A DNA stretch of 50,000 bases from Roseivivax sediminis. GTDB taxonomy: Bacteria; Pseudomonadota; Alphaproteobacteria; Rhodobacterales; Rhodobacteraceae. Of this stretch, positions 7,490 through 16,767 are shown one piece after another (position 1 is the first letter of the stretch; each line of letters opens with the position of its first letter). The position numbers and the translations under genes were made by a program. The DNA lies in the NCBI RefSeq assembly GCF_900112685.1, contig NZ_FOMS01000019.1, positions 1 through 50,000 on the forward strand. Direction: 5' to 3'. A model generated the notes under the pieces. It saw only the letters and a program-made list of their open reading frames with translations, was not told where the DNA came from and ran no database searches.

Positions 7490-8976
7490 CGCCCCGCACC
7501 CTTCCACCAGCGGAAATTCTCGCGGTCGGCCGGGTCGGGCTCACCCTCCACCGGCGGCAGGCGGCGCAGGTCCGCCCGGTCGACGGCGCCGACGGGACGG
7601 ATATGGTCGATATGGCCGCCGAGCGTGCCGTAATCCTCGCGCCGGAGCGTGAACTCGATGGGCGCGACCAGCGCCGGGGTCGGGACCGATCCGAAACTGT
7701 CCGTGGGCATGTCCATCACGTCGACCATGACGGTGATGCCGCCGCCGGGCCAGACATAGGCCTCCGCCCCGCCGCACGAGACATGCGTCAGCGCGTCCTT
7801 CACCGACCGGGTGAGCCGCACCGGGTTCTCGGTCACGCCGGCGCGCAGGGACCCGCCGGCGCCGCCCATGAAAAGGACGGAGCAGAGCGAGGGCTCGCAA
7901 TTCTCCGCGATGCGCTCGGCTACCGCCGCCAGCGCCTCGGGCATCGGCGCGGGCTGCGGGACAAGACCGTCGTCCAATACGTAGAACGCCGACTGCTCGC
8001 CGGTGGTGGAGATCATCAGCAGGCGCAATCCCGGCCAGGCACGCTTGGGATCGGCCGGCTTGAGGATCGACAGCGGGTCCTGTACGTCCGTGCCGCCCCA
8101 GCCGGTGCCGGGATTGGCCACCTGAAAATAGCGCCCGGGTGTGGATTTGCGGCCCTTCACGCGGATGCCGGAGGGCGTCATCTCCAGCCCCTTGCCCGCC
8201 TCGTGTTCGGTCAGGACGCCAGTGATGTGGTCGTCGACCACCACGACCTCGTCGGCATGGCCGTGCCATTGCCGCGCGAACATGCCGATCGTCGCAGAAC
8301 CGCAGCCGACCCGCATCAGCCGCTCGGGCACCCCGTCGATGATCGGCGCGCGACCGGCCTGCACCACGATAGTCGCGCCGCCGTCGACGCTCATCTCCAC
8401 CGCCTCGCGGTTGCATAGCGCCAGGAGCGCCTCGCAGGTCGCCCGCCCCTCGGCCTTCGATCCGCCAGTGAGGTGCTCGACGCCGCCGAGCGACAGCATC
8501 TTGGAGCCGTATTCGGCGGTCATCACGTGGCCGATCATCTCGCCGTTCACGCGGACCGGCTGGCGTTCCTCTCCGATATGGCGGTCGGTGTCGATCTTCA
8601 CCTTCACGCCGCAATAGGAGAAGATCCCCTCGGTCACCACGGTGACCATGTCGACGCCCTCGACCTCCTGGCTGACGATGAAGGGGGCGGGCTTGTAGTC
8701 GGGATAGGTGGTGCCGGCACCGACCGCTGTGAGGAAGCTGCGCCCGCCCTGGAACACGTCGCCGTCCCAGTCCTGCGCGGAGCTTTCGGTGTCGAGGAAG
8801 GCGACGGCGGGCGCGCCGCGCTCGATCACCGTGAGCGGATCGAGCCGCACCAGCGTGCCGCCGTGATTGGCGTAGCGGTCGCAGGCGCCCGAGCGGCCGT
8901 CGGCGATGTAACACATCACCGGGCAGGCATCGCAGCGGATCTTCTCGTCCGGGGGGGTGCGGTTGCTATCGGGCAT
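7486..8976 (-). CDS. 6-hydroxynicotinate reductase-like iron-sulfur protein
   Basis: 496 residues, resembling Hnr of Eubacterium barkeri. That enzyme reduces 6-hydroxynicotinate to 1,4,5,6-tetrahydro-6-oxonicotinate with low-potential electrons. The N-terminus has four cysteines, Cys15, Cys18, Cys22 and Cys32, in CDACPVMCYI...GACDRY, a probable cluster site. Later comes a glycine-rich stretch around GDVFQGGRSFLTAVGAGT and the RVGCGSATIGMF segment. The neighbours (molybdenum hydroxylase upstream, enamidase divergent) are the enzymes acting before and after Hnr in that pathway. The electron donor is not evident here: no ferredoxin gene lies in the window. Starts at the ATG at 8976, 166 bases after the hydroxylase gene. 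Confidence 0.8.
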   Translation of the reverse strand: MPDSNRTPPDEKIRCDACPVMCYIADGRSGACDRYANHGGTLVRLDPLTVIERGAPAVAFLDTESSAQDWDGDVFQGGRSFLTAVGAGTTYPDYKPAPFIVSQEVEGVDMVTVVTEGIFSYCGVKVKIDTDRHIGEERQPVRVNGEMIGHVMTAEYGSKMLSLGGVEHLTGGSKAEGRATCEALLALCNREAVEMSVDGGATIVVQAGRAPIIDGVPERLMRVGCGSATIGMFARQWHGHADEVVVVDDHITGVLTEHEAGKGLEMTPSGIRVKGRKSTPGRYFQVANPGTGWGGTDVQDPLSILKPADPKRAWPGLRLLMISTTGEQSAFYVLDDGLVPQPAPMPEALAAVAERIAENCEPSLCSVLFMGGAGGSLRAGVTENPVRLTRSVKDALTHVSCGGAEAYVWPGGGITVMVDVMDMPTDSFGSVPTPALVAPIEFTLRREDYGTLGGHIDHIRPVGAVDRADLRRLPPVEGEPDPADRENFRWWKGAGR

Positions 8977-9142
8977 CGGCGGTCAGGTCCTCGGCCGGTG
9001 AGACGGTGGCGCCTCCGCCCCGGCGGCGGCAAGGGCGGAGGATGCGGGAACCTCCGGCGGGGGAATTTCCAGGCCAGATGAAGCGGGAAGACGCTGCATC
9101 GGGACCGGCGCCGCGGCAGAGCTGCGCATGGGAAGGGTGCGG

Positions 9143-11890
9143 TCAGGCATGGCCGGCCTCGCGCAGGGCGGCGCGCAGGCGGGCTGGCGTGAGCGGCAGG
9201 CGCGTGACCTCGGCCCCGGTGGCGCGGCGCACGGCGCCGAGGATCGCCGGCGCGGTCGGGATCAGCGCATGCTCTCCGAGGCCCTTGGCGCCGTAGGGTC
9301 CGTGGGGGTCGGGAATCTCGAGGATGTGGCTTTCGATCTCCGGCACGTCGCCGATGGTGGGGATGAGGTAGTCGTGCAGGTTCTCCGTCCGGCCGGGCAC
9401 GAATTCCTCCATCAGCGCCATGCCGAGGCCCTGGGCGACGCCCCCGTGGATCTGCCCTTCGACCAAGAGCGGGTTGATCGCGCGGCCGACGTCGTGGGCG
9501 GCGACGATGCGCAGGGGGCGCACGCGGCCGAGGGGGATGTCGACCTCCACCACCGCGAGGTGCGCGGCGTAACCGAACTGCGCGTAGGGCACGCCCTGGC
9601 CGTCGGCGTCGAGCGGTTCGGTCGGCGGGTCGTAGCTTTCTTGCGCGCGCAGCACGTAGCCTTCGGCATCGGGAGCGAGCTGCGCAGGATCGAGGCGGTG
9701 GACGCGGCCGCCATCCTCCACGTGGATCGTGCCGCCGGAAAGCGTGACCGCCGCCTCGGGGCCGGCATTGGCGGTGCGCAGGATGGCGGCGCGCAGCGCC
9801 TCGCCCGCGCGTTTCGCGGCGTTGCCGGTCACGAAGGTCTGGCGCGAGGCGGAGGTCTTGCCCGCATCGGGGGTGACGTCGGTGTCGGGGCCGACAAGGA
9901 CGAGTTCGGAGGCGGGCACGCCGAGCGCGCGCGCGAAGATCTGCGCGATTACGGTATTCGACCCCTGCCCGATATCCATCGCGCCCTGGTGCAGGACCAC
10001 GCGGCCCTCGCGGTCGATCCCCGCCTTCACGGTCGACGGGTTGGGCAGCGAGGTATTGCCGCAGCCGTACCAGCCCGCCGCGATGCCGACGCCGCGGCGG
10101 AGGCGCCCGCCGGCGTCGTTGAACGCCGCCGTGGTCCGCAGCGCGTCGGTCCAGGCCGGGCGCAGTGCCTCGAGGCAGGCGGTGATGCCTGTACCGCTGT
10201 CGAAGACCTGGCCACAGACCGTGGGCTGACCGTCGCGGAGCGCGTTCAGCAGGCGGAAGTCCAGCGCGTCCTGGCCCAGCGCGTCGGCGAGACGGTCAAA
10301 GGCGAGTTCCTGCGCCACCGCCGATTGCGGCACGCCGAAGCCCCGGAAGGCACCCGAGGGGGCGGCATGGGTGTGCACCGCGCGGCTGCGGGCGGTGTAG
10401 TCGCGCACATGGTAGGGGCCGGAGGCGTGGATCGGCACGCGGTTCGCCACGGTCGGCCCCCAGCTGGCGTAGGCGCCGGTGTCGAAGGTGCCCTCGAAGA
10501 TCATGCCGGTGAGCCTGCCGCTATCGTCCGCGCCGACGCGCACGCGGATCGAGGCCGGGTGCCGCTTGGTGGTCGTGGCGATGGATTCGGTGCGGCTGTA
10601 GCACAGGCGCACGGGCCGGCCGGTCTTCATCGCGGCAAGTGCGATGTAGGGGTGCAGCGACAGATCGAGCTTGGAGCCGAAGCCGCCGCCCACCGCAGTG
10701 GGCGCGATGCGGATCGACGCGCGCGGCAGGCCGAGGACGCGGGAGAGGCCGTCGGCGTTCATCGCCGGGGCCTGCGTGGTGACGTGAACGTGGAGGCGCC
10801 CCTCCACCATCTCCGCATAGCCGGCCTCGGGCTCTATGTAGGCGTGTTCGACGAAGGCGGTCTCGATCTCCGCCTCGGCGGTCGCGGCGGCGCGGGCGAG
10901 GCCGGCCTCGGCGTCGCCGCAGCGCACGCGGCCCTCACACATGACGTTGCCGGCGCGGGTGTCGTGAAGCTGCGCGGCGCCCTCTTCCTGCGCGGCGGCG
11001 GGCGATAGGTGCGCCTCGAGCGGGGTCCAGTCGACCGGCACCGCGGAGAGGTCGAGCCGCGCCATCGCTTCGGCCTCGCCGACGAGGCAGGCGACGGCCT
11101 CGCCGCGAAAGCGCGTCTCGCCTTCCGCGAAGACGGGCTGATCCTCGAAGCCGGGGATGACGCCGAAGCGGTTCTCGCCCGGCACGTCCGCGGCGGTGAG
11201 GATCGCCGCAAGGCCCGGCGTGGCAGCGACGAAGGCGTCCAGATCGCCGAAGGTGAAGCGCGCGCGGTGATGCGGGCTGCGCAGGACCCGGGCGACGAGT
11301 GCGCCTTCGGGTGCGACATCGTCGCCGAAGCGCTCGGTCCCCGTGACCTTGGCGCGGCCGTCGAGGCGGCGGGCGGGCGCGCCCAGATCCTGCGGCGCCG
11401 GGGCCAGGGTGTCCGCGGCATGGGCCATCTGCACCGCGCGCAGGATCGACCGGTAGCCGGTGCAGCGGCAGAGAACACCGCCAAGCGCGTCCGCCACCTC
11501 GCCCTCGGACGGCTGCGGCACCTCGCGCAGCAGGGCCACCGCCGAGACCATCATGCCCGGCGTGCAGATCCCGCATTGCGCCGCCTGATGGTGCTGGAAG
11601 CTCTCGGCGAGGCGTTGCGCGTCCGGGTCCTGCGCGACGAGGCCGGAGAGCGTGTCGACCCGACGCCCGGCTGCGGCCTGTGCCGGCATCAGGCAGGCGC
11701 AAAGCGCCTCGTCGTCCACCAGCACTGTGCACGCGCCGCAATCGCCGGCATTGCAACCGATCTTCACGTCGCGCGCGCCGAGCCGCTCCCGCAGCATCTC
11801 CGACAGGCGCTCCCCGATGCGCGGGGCGGCCTTGACCTCGGTTCCATTCAGCAGGAATTGCGTCGGCGTGGCGGCGGCGTGCTGGTCCAT
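9143..11890 (-). CDS. Molybdenum hydroxylase, fused 2Fe-2S and molybdopterin subunit (nicotinate dehydrogenase-like)
   Basis: 915 residues of the xanthine oxidase family. Residues 1-150 form the two-[2Fe-2S] domain: Cys46, Cys51, Cys54 and Cys66 for the plant-type cluster; Cys106, Cys109, Cys141 and Cys143 for the second. From about 170 come the hammerhead domain and then the Mo-binding domains, with [33 protein letters not shown] and the catalytic Glu873 in GAKGLGEHA. The usual separate small and large subunits are fused here. It follows the FAD subunit with a TGATG overlap. Together they should hydroxylate an N-heterocycle; from context the substrate is nicotinate (C6). Xanthine or another purine cannot be excluded from sequence. 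Confidence 0.88.
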   Translation of the reverse strand: MDQHAAATPTQFLLNGTEVKAAPRIGERLSEMLRERLGARDVKIGCNAGDCGACTVLVDDEALCACLMPAQAAAGRRVDTLSGLVAQDPDAQRLAESFQHHQAAQCGICTPGMMVSAVALLREVPQPSEGEVADALGGVLCRCTGYRSILRAVQMAHAADTLAPAPQDLGAPARRLDGRAKVTGTERFGDDVAPEGALVARVLRSPHHRARFTFGDLDAFVAATPGLAAILTAADVPGENRFGVIPGFEDQPVFAEGETRFRGEAVACLVGEAEAMARLDLSAVPVDWTPLEAHLSPAAAQEEGAAQLHDTRAGNVMCEGRVRCGDAEAGLARAAATAEAEIETAFVEHAYIEPEAGYAEMVEGRLHVHVTTQAPAMNADGLSRVLGLPRASIRIAPTAVGGGFGSKLDLSLHPYIALAAMKTGRPVRLCYSRTESIATTTKRHPASIRVRVGADDSGRLTGMIFEGTFDTGAYASWGPTVANRVPIHASGPYHVRDYTARSRAVHTHAAPSGAFRGFGVPQSAVAQELAFDRLADALGQDALDFRLLNALRDGQPTVCGQVFDSGTGITACLEALRPAWTDALRTTAAFNDAGGRLRRGVGIAAGWYGCGNTSLPNPSTVKAGIDREGRVVLHQGAMDIGQGSNTVIAQIFARALGVPASELVLVGPDTDVTPDAGKTSASRQTFVTGNAAKRAGEALRAAILRTANAGPEAAVTLSGGTIHVEDGGRVHRLDPAQLAPDAEGYVLRAQESYDPPTEPLDADGQGVPYAQFGYAAHLAVVEVDIPLGRVRPLRIVAAHDVGRAINPLLVEGQIHGGVAQGLGMALMEEFVPGRTENLHDYLIPTIGDVPEIESHILEIPDPHGPYGAKGLGEHALIPTAPAILGAVRRATGAEVTRLPLTPARLRAALREAGHA

Positions 11891-12717
11891 CAGTCCCCTC
11901 CGGCAAGTTGGAGCGCGCGGCGGATCGCCTCCGGCACCGCTTCGCGGCGATAGGCGGCGTCCGCGCGGATGTCGTCGATCGGGGCGAGGCCGGCGATCCG
12001 GTCCGGCGTGATCGCGACTGGCAGGTCGGCGAGGGCGAGGCCCTCCAGCGCCGCCTCAAGCTCCTGCAGGCGCCGCGCCACCGGAGAGGCGGCGCCGACG
12101 GCGATGCGAACGTCGTGGACGCGTCCGGCACGAAGCGACAGCTGCACCGCGACCATGACGATGGAGATCACCAGGTAGCGCCGCGCACCCAGCTTGACGA
12201 AGGCGGAACGGACCGCGGCCTCCGGCGTTGGCACGTGGATCGCCGTGACGATCTCTCCCGCTTCGAGCGCGGTCCGCCGCACCCCGGTTACGAAATCGGG
12301 CAGCGTCAGGCGCCGGGTGCCTTCGGGGCCGGCCAACTCCACCGTAGCGTCGAGGGCGAGCAGCGGTGGAATGCCGTCGGCGGCGGGCGAGGCGTTGCAG
12401 AGGTTGCCCGCGACTGTCCCGGCGTTCTGGATCTGCACCGCGCCGATTTCTCGCGCGGCGGCTTTCAAGCCGTCGAAGGCGGACGGCAGGTCGGCGCGGA
12501 TCACCTCCGACCACGTGGTCGCGGCGCCGATGCGGATGCCGGCCGCGTCCGTGGTGATCCCGCGTAGCCCCTCGATCCGGGTGATGTCCAGGAGCGTACC
12601 CGAGAACGGCGCCTCGCCCTTGGCCGGGAACCAGTCGGTCCCCCCGGCGACGATCGACGCACCGGCCCGCCGCGCGGCGAGCGCATCGTCGAGCCGTGTG
12701 GGCGCGATATATTCCAT
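11890..12717 (-). CDS. Molybdenum hydroxylase FAD-binding subunit
   Basis: 275 residues of the CoxM/NdhF-type FAD-binding family that passes electrons from the iron-sulfur clusters to the acceptor. FAD-binding motifs are visible: IVAGGTDWFPAKG near the N-terminus and QIQNAGTVAGNLCNASPAADGIPPLLALDA in the middle, followed by the C-terminal CO-dehydrogenase-flavoprotein domain. Chosen start is the ATG at 12717 (MEYIAPTRL), with GGGGAT just upstream. The longer reading frame to 12828 adds unconserved residues and overlaps the promoter region. It is the first gene of a six-gene minus-strand operon (12717 to 5486) and is divergent from the enamidase gene. Confidence 0.88.
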   Translation of the reverse strand: MEYIAPTRLDDALAARRAGASIVAGGTDWFPAKGEAPFSGTLLDITRIEGLRGITTDAAGIRIGAATTWSEVIRADLPSAFDGLKAAAREIGAVQIQNAGTVAGNLCNASPAADGIPPLLALDATVELAGPEGTRRLTLPDFVTGVRRTALEAGEIVTAIHVPTPEAAVRSAFVKLGARRYLVISIVMVAVQLSLRAGRVHDVRIAVGAASPVARRLQELEAALEGLALADLPVAITPDRIAGLAPIDDIRADAAYRREAVPEAIRRALQLAGGD

Positions 12718-12885
12718 GCCATCCCCGAGATCGCTGAACTCGTTTGCATACCAATAAAGCGGTGCACCCCCCCGGGCTGTCAATTCAAAACCACGATCGG
12801 AGGCGAGAGGGCAGCGCGGCCTGCTCATGGCTTGATCGGTCGCGCGATGCTGTTAGCGTTCAAACGAAACGAGATGGGGTCGATC
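12718..12885. promoter_or_regulatory. Divergent promoter region of the nicotinate-type cluster, with a possible LacI operator
   Basis: The 168 bases between the FAD-subunit and enamidase starts must hold both divergent promoters. The sequence TGTTAGCGTTCAAA (12851-12864) has the central CG and partial dyad of LacI-family operators, and a LacI-family gene follows the enamidase. The match is imperfect and no clear -10/-35 pairs were identified. Confidence 0.25.
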
Positions 12886-14073
12886 ATGGACGAACGAGCG
12901 CAGAAACTGGTGGTCCGCAATGTCGGACTTATGCTGTCCGGACGGATGGAGGAGCCGATACTCGACGCCGACACCCTGGTGGCCGAGGGCGGCCGGATCA
13001 CCGGAATCGGGAAGGAAGCCGACCTCGATCCCGAAGGCGCGACGCACGTGATCGACGCCCACGGCGTAACCCTGGCGCCAGGGCTGATCGACAGCCACGT
13101 ACACCCCGTGGTCGGGGATTACACGCCGCGCCAGCACCAGATGCACTGGATCGATTCGACGCTGCACGGCGGCGTGACCACGATGATCTCGGCCGGGGAG
13201 GTCCACATGCCGGGCCGGCCCAAGGACATCGTCGGGCTGAAGGCGATGTCGATCGCCGCGCAGCGCTGGTACGACAATTTCCGCCCCTCGGGCGTGAAGG
13301 TCCATGCCGGCGCGCCGGTCATCGAACACGGGATGGAAGAGCAGGACTTCATCGACCTCGCCGCTGCGGGCGTGACATTGATGGGCGAGGTCGGCCTGGG
13401 GTCGGTCAAGGACGGCAAGACCGCGAAGGACATGGTCGGCTGGGCGCGCAAGCACGGCATCCAGTCGACGATCCATACCGGCGGGCCGTCGATCCCCGGC
13501 TCGGGCCTGATCGACGCCGACATGGTGCTCGAGACCGGGACGGACGTGGTGGGCCATATCAACGGCGGGCATTCGGCGCTGCCCGACGACCAGATCACCT
13601 GCCTGTGCGAGAACTGCACTGCGGCGCTGGAGATCGTGCACAACGGCAACGAGCGCGCGGCGCTCCTGACGCTGAACACGGCGCGCGAGCTCGGCAAGCT
13701 CGACCAGATCATCCTCGGCACGGACGGGCCGGCGGGGTCGGGCGTGCAGCCGCTGGGAATCCTGCGGATGATCGCGATGCTCTCGGCACTCGGCAACGTG
13801 CCGGCGGAACTGGCGCTCTGTTTCGGGACAGGCAACACGGCGCGGCGGCGCGAGCTCGATTGCGGCATCATCGAGGTGGGGCGGTCCGCGGATCTCGTCC
13901 TTCTCGACCAGGCGCAGCATGCGCCCGGCAAGGACATTCTCGAGTCCATTGCGCTCGGCAACTTGCCCGGCGTCGGGATGACAGTGATCGACGGCGTGCC
14001 GCGCACGGCGCGGTCGCGCAACACACCGCCCGCGACGCGCCTGCCGGAACTGGTGAGCGGCGCAATGGGCTGA
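12886..14073 (+). CDS. Enamidase (amidohydrolase superfamily)
   Basis: 395 residues, strongly like enamidase of Eubacterium barkeri. That enzyme opens 1,4,5,6-tetrahydro-6-oxonicotinate to 2-formylglutarate with release of ammonia. Metal-ligand positions are present: His71 and His73 in LIDSHVHP, His197 in STIHTGG, His224 in VVGHINGGHS and Asp280 in LGTDGPAGSG. Segments GDYTPRQHQMHWID, LHGGVTTMISAGE, MPGRPKD, GEVGLGSVKD and SRNTPPATRL match the E. barkeri enzyme as I remember it. The ATG at 12886 has GGGG upstream; the ATG at 12874 is an alternative. It is divergent from the hydroxylase operon. This is the strongest single clue that the cluster works on nicotinate-like rings. Confidence 0.88.
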   Translation: MDERAQKLVVRNVGLMLSGRMEEPILDADTLVAEGGRITGIGKEADLDPEGATHVIDAHGVTLAPGLIDSHVHPVVGDYTPRQHQMHWIDSTLHGGVTTMISAGEVHMPGRPKDIVGLKAMSIAAQRWYDNFRPSGVKVHAGAPVIEHGMEEQDFIDLAAAGVTLMGEVGLGSVKDGKTAKDMVGWARKHGIQSTIHTGGPSIPGSGLIDADMVLETGTDVVGHINGGHSALPDDQITCLCENCTAALEIVHNGNERAALLTLNTARELGKLDQIILGTDGPAGSGVQPLGILRMIAMLSALGNVPAELALCFGTGNTARRRELDCGIIEVGRSADLVLLDQAQHAPGKDILESIALGNLPGVGMTVIDGVPRTARSRNTPPATRLPELVSGAMG

Positions 14074-14301
14074 GCCAGGCGGCGGCGCGGCGATGGGCAG
14101 ATTGCCCGTCCCTGGATCAAGCGCCCGCCCGATCGGCGCAAGGGTGCTTTGCAGCGTTACGGCGCGAACGGAAACCGGCTGGCGGGGGCAGGAGAACCGG
14201 CGCCGCACGCGTGTCAAACCACGGCGCCGCCCCACCGCCCTTGTCTCTCTGACGGCGTTCGCGCTACGATTCGATTATCATCCATCACGGAGCGCCGCGC
14301 C

Positions 14302-15327
14302 TTGCCCCCCACCGATCACCGCCCGCTGACACTGCGCGACGTTTCCGAAGCCTCGGGCGTGTCAGAAATGACGGTGAGCCGGGTTCTGCGGAACCGGGGT
14401 GACGTCTCGCAGGCCACGCGCGAGAAGGTACTCGAAGCCGCCAAGACGCTTGGCTACGTGCCCAACAAGATCGCGGGCGCGCTCGCCAGCCAGCGGGTCA
14501 ACCTCGTCGCCGTCATCATCCCCTCCCTGCGCAACATGGTCTTTCCCGAGGTCATGTCCGGCATCAGCCAGGAACTGGAAGAAACAGAACTGCAGCCCGT
14601 GGTCGGCGTTACCGATTACCTGCCCGAGAAGGAGGACAAGGTCCTCTACGAGATGCTCTCGTGGCGCCCCTCGGGGGTGATTATCGCCGGGCTCGAGCAT
14701 TCCGACGCCAGCCGCGCGATGCTCAAGGCCTCCGGCATCCCTGTGGTGGAGATCATGGACACCGACGGCCATCCCGTCGATTGCGCCGTCGGCATCTCGC
14801 ACCGCCGCGCGGGGCGCGAAATGGCGCGTGCCATCGTCAAGGCGGGCTACACCAACATCGGCTTCATGGGCACCAAGATGCCGCGCGACCACCGCGCCCG
14901 GAAGCGGTTCGAGGGCTTCACCGAACAGCTCGCCAAGTCGGGCATCGAGATCATGGACCGCGAATTCTATTCCGGTGGTTCCGCGCTCGCCAAAGGCCGG
15001 GAGATGACGGCAGCGATGCTGGAGCGGACGCCGGAACTCGACTTCCTCTATTATTCCAACGACATGATTGGGGCCGGGGGGCTGCTGCACCTGCTCGACC
15101 GCGGCATCGCCGTGCCAGGCCAGATCGGGCTAGCCGGGTTCAACGGCGTGGAGCTTCTGGACGGATTACCGCGCCGGCTGGCGACGATGGACGCCTGCCG
15201 CACGGAGATCGGCCGCCGCGCCGCGCAGATCATCGCCGCCCGCGTCGCCGACCCGGCCGCGCCGGTCGCCCCGGTCGTGGAACTGTCGCCCCGTATCGAA
15301 TACGGCGACACGCTCAGGCGCAGGTGA
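14302..15327 (+). CDS. LacI/GalR-family transcriptional regulator
   Basis: About 341 residues. The N-terminal helix-turn-helix TLRDVSEASGVSEMTVSRVL is followed by the hinge region NKIAGALASQRV and a sugar-binding-like effector domain (VAVIIPSLRN, GHPVDCAVGISHRRAG, DFLYYSNDMIGAGGLL). The start is taken at a TTG at 14302, with GGAG 9 bases upstream. Longer in-frame starts back to 14149 place extra residues before the DNA-binding domain. It follows the enamidase gene by 230 bases on the same strand and is the best candidate regulator of the nicotinate-type cluster. Most characterised members of this subgroup respond to sugar acids, so the effector is uncertain. Confidence 0.82.
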   Translation: MPPTDHRPLTLRDVSEASGVSEMTVSRVLRNRGDVSQATREKVLEAAKTLGYVPNKIAGALASQRVNLVAVIIPSLRNMVFPEVMSGISQELEETELQPVVGVTDYLPEKEDKVLYEMLSWRPSGVIIAGLEHSDASRAMLKASGIPVVEIMDTDGHPVDCAVGISHRRAGREMARAIVKAGYTNIGFMGTKMPRDHRARKRFEGFTEQLAKSGIEIMDREFYSGGSALAKGREMTAAMLERTPELDFLYYSNDMIGAGGLLHLLDRGIAVPGQIGLAGFNGVELLDGLPRRLATMDACRTEIGRRAAQIIAARVADPAAPVAPVVELSPRIEYGDTLRRR

Positions 15328-15413
15328 GGCTGCACCACGAAGCACACGCATGACGTGAGCGCCGGCGCGGAAGCTGTCATTCACGCGACATACAGCGGCT
15401 TTACAAGCCCGCC

Positions 15414-16586
15414 ATGGTGACCCCCAGCGCCCATAGCTTTGCCCCACGCGCGCTCCGGCTTCGGCTAACCGGCGCCTTGTCGCTGCGCGATGGGCAGATG
15501 CAGCAGCGTTCCGTGGCGATCGAGGACGGGCGAATCTCGAAGGGGCCACTACCCGAGGTCGACTTGACCGGATATTATATCCTGCCCGGTATCGTCGATC
15601 TGCACGGGGCCTCTCTCGATTTTCGGCGCGCGGCCCTGCCCGCGGTCCGCGATCCGACGTCGCTTCTCGCCGCATCGGAGGCCGAAGCGGCCGCCCACGG
15701 TGTGACGACAGCCTGGCTGGGCCAGGGCTGGAGCTGGGAAGGCGGCCACGCAGATCCGGCCGAAGCGCAGAGGATGCTGGCTCTGCAGGCGGCCTATGCC
15801 GACGGTCGCGCGCGTCTGGACCTGCGCGCGTCGCTGATCTGCGAGACCCACACGGTCGAAAGCCGCGATGCCCTTCTCGCGGCCGTGCGCCGGTTCCGGG
15901 TCGACCTCGTCCTGTTCTCCAACCGGCTCGCGGCGCTGCAGGCGCGGCGGACCCTGGGCGGGCCCGGACAGGCGGACCTGGCCCAGCGGATGCGCCGCGC
16001 CGCGCAAGACTCGCACGACGTGCCGCGCCACCTGTGCCGCCTCGCCGAAGGGTTCGACACGCTCGGCGCCAGCTACGGCAGCCTCGACGATCCAGACGGC
16101 GAGACGCGCGAGACCTTCTCGATGATCGGCGCCAAGCTCTGCGTCCGCCCTGCCCGCCGCACCGCCGCGGCGCTGGCGCGCGCGGTGGGCGATCCGGTTC
16201 TGCTGCCCGCTCCGGCGGTGCTAGATGTCGGAAGCAACCGAAACGACTGCCCCGCCATAGATTTCGTGCGCGACGGGCTGTGCAACGCGCTGGTGTCAAA
16301 CCTGTCTTACCCTGCAATGGCCCGGGCCGCCTTCACTCTTGCGGATAAGGACATCCTGCCGCTGGCGGACGCCTGGAATCTTGTCTCTGCGGCGCCAGCC
16401 GCCATCATGGGCCTGCCCGACCGTGGGGTCATCGACTACGGGCGGCGTGCCGACCTTGCGATCGTCAATGCCGGCACGCGGGCGGTCGAAGGCACCATCG
16501 TCGCCGGTCGCATCGCGCATCTGGCCGGCATGGCGGCCGAGCGCTTCCTCACCGGTCGCGCCGGGGTTGCCGTCGCGGCGGAATAA
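15414..16586 (+). CDS. PhnM-like amidohydrolase homologue lacking metal ligands
   Basis: 390 residues resembling PhnM, the diphosphatase of the C-P lyase pathway, in overall order and length. The expected active-site motifs are altered. The N-terminal His-x-Asp motif reads VDLHGASLD, the MDHTPGQ-type His is replaced by FSNRLAA, the SHDD motif reads SLDD and the SDYYP Asp is replaced in SNLSYPAM. The C-terminal MGLPDRGVIDYGRRADLAIVN is conserved. It is therefore probably inactive as a diphosphatase, or has a changed role. Starts at the ATG at 15414. No other phn genes are in the window, but a possible Pho box lies just downstream. Confidence 0.6.
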   Translation: MVTPSAHSFAPRALRLRLTGALSLRDGQMQQRSVAIEDGRISKGPLPEVDLTGYYILPGIVDLHGASLDFRRAALPAVRDPTSLLAASEAEAAAHGVTTAWLGQGWSWEGGHADPAEAQRMLALQAAYADGRARLDLRASLICETHTVESRDALLAAVRRFRVDLVLFSNRLAALQARRTLGGPGQADLAQRMRRAAQDSHDVPRHLCRLAEGFDTLGASYGSLDDPDGETRETFSMIGAKLCVRPARRTAAALARAVGDPVLLPAPAVLDVGSNRNDCPAIDFVRDGLCNALVSNLSYPAMARAAFTLADKDILPLADAWNLVSAAPAAIMGLPDRGVIDYGRRADLAIVNAGTRAVEGTIVAGRIAHLAGMAAERFLTGRAGVAVAAE

Positions 16587-16626
16587 CCCCGCGCGGCATC
16601 ACGATCGACACCCTACTTTCGCCGCT

Positions 16627-16644
16627 TCGTCACCGGACTGTCAT
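16627..16644 (+). promoter_or_regulatory. Possible Pho box
   Basis: Two 7-mers 11 bases apart: TCGTCAC (16627-16633) and CTGTCAT (16638-16644). The second matches the PhoB consensus exactly and the first in 5 of 7 positions. It lies 41 bases after the PhnM-like gene and just before a short terminated segment. No experimental support. Confidence 0.3.
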
Positions 16645-16669
16645 GCACCGCGGGTAACCCGGTTCCCGT

Positions 16670-16767
16670 AAGTGTGACCGCAATCAAGACCCCGCAGGGG
16701 ACGGCATTTCCAGCGTCCCAATTTTCATGTTGCATTGATGACGGGGCGGCTTCGGCCGCCCCTTTTT
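16670..16767 (+). ncRNA. Candidate small RNA
   Basis: No protein is encoded between the PhnM-like gene and the terminator at 16743. The segment folds as a stem GGGACG/CGTCCC (16698-16703 with 16714-16719), then an A/U-rich single-stranded stretch (16720-16741), then a GC-rich terminator with five T. This is the common layout of Hfq-type small RNAs. The preceding possible Pho box would make it phosphate-responsive. The 5' end is a guess. It could instead be the 3' UTR of the upstream gene. Confidence 0.3.
16743..16767 (+). terminator. Intrinsic terminator
   Basis: Perfect 8-bp stem GGGGCGGC/GCCGCCCC with a TTCG tetraloop, followed by TTTTT. It ends the PhnM-like transcript or the candidate small RNA. 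Confidence 0.8.

Noticed and set aside
9128-11953. Long plus-strand frames of 626 and 314 codons
   Set aside because: They are opposite-strand shadows of the molybdenum hydroxylase gene; high GC keeps them open, and they have no domains.
9143-12717. Xanthine dehydrogenase for purine breakdown
   Set aside because: Enamidase and Hnr homologues are neighbours, and no XdhC, urate or allantoin genes are near; a purine role is not excluded but is less likely.
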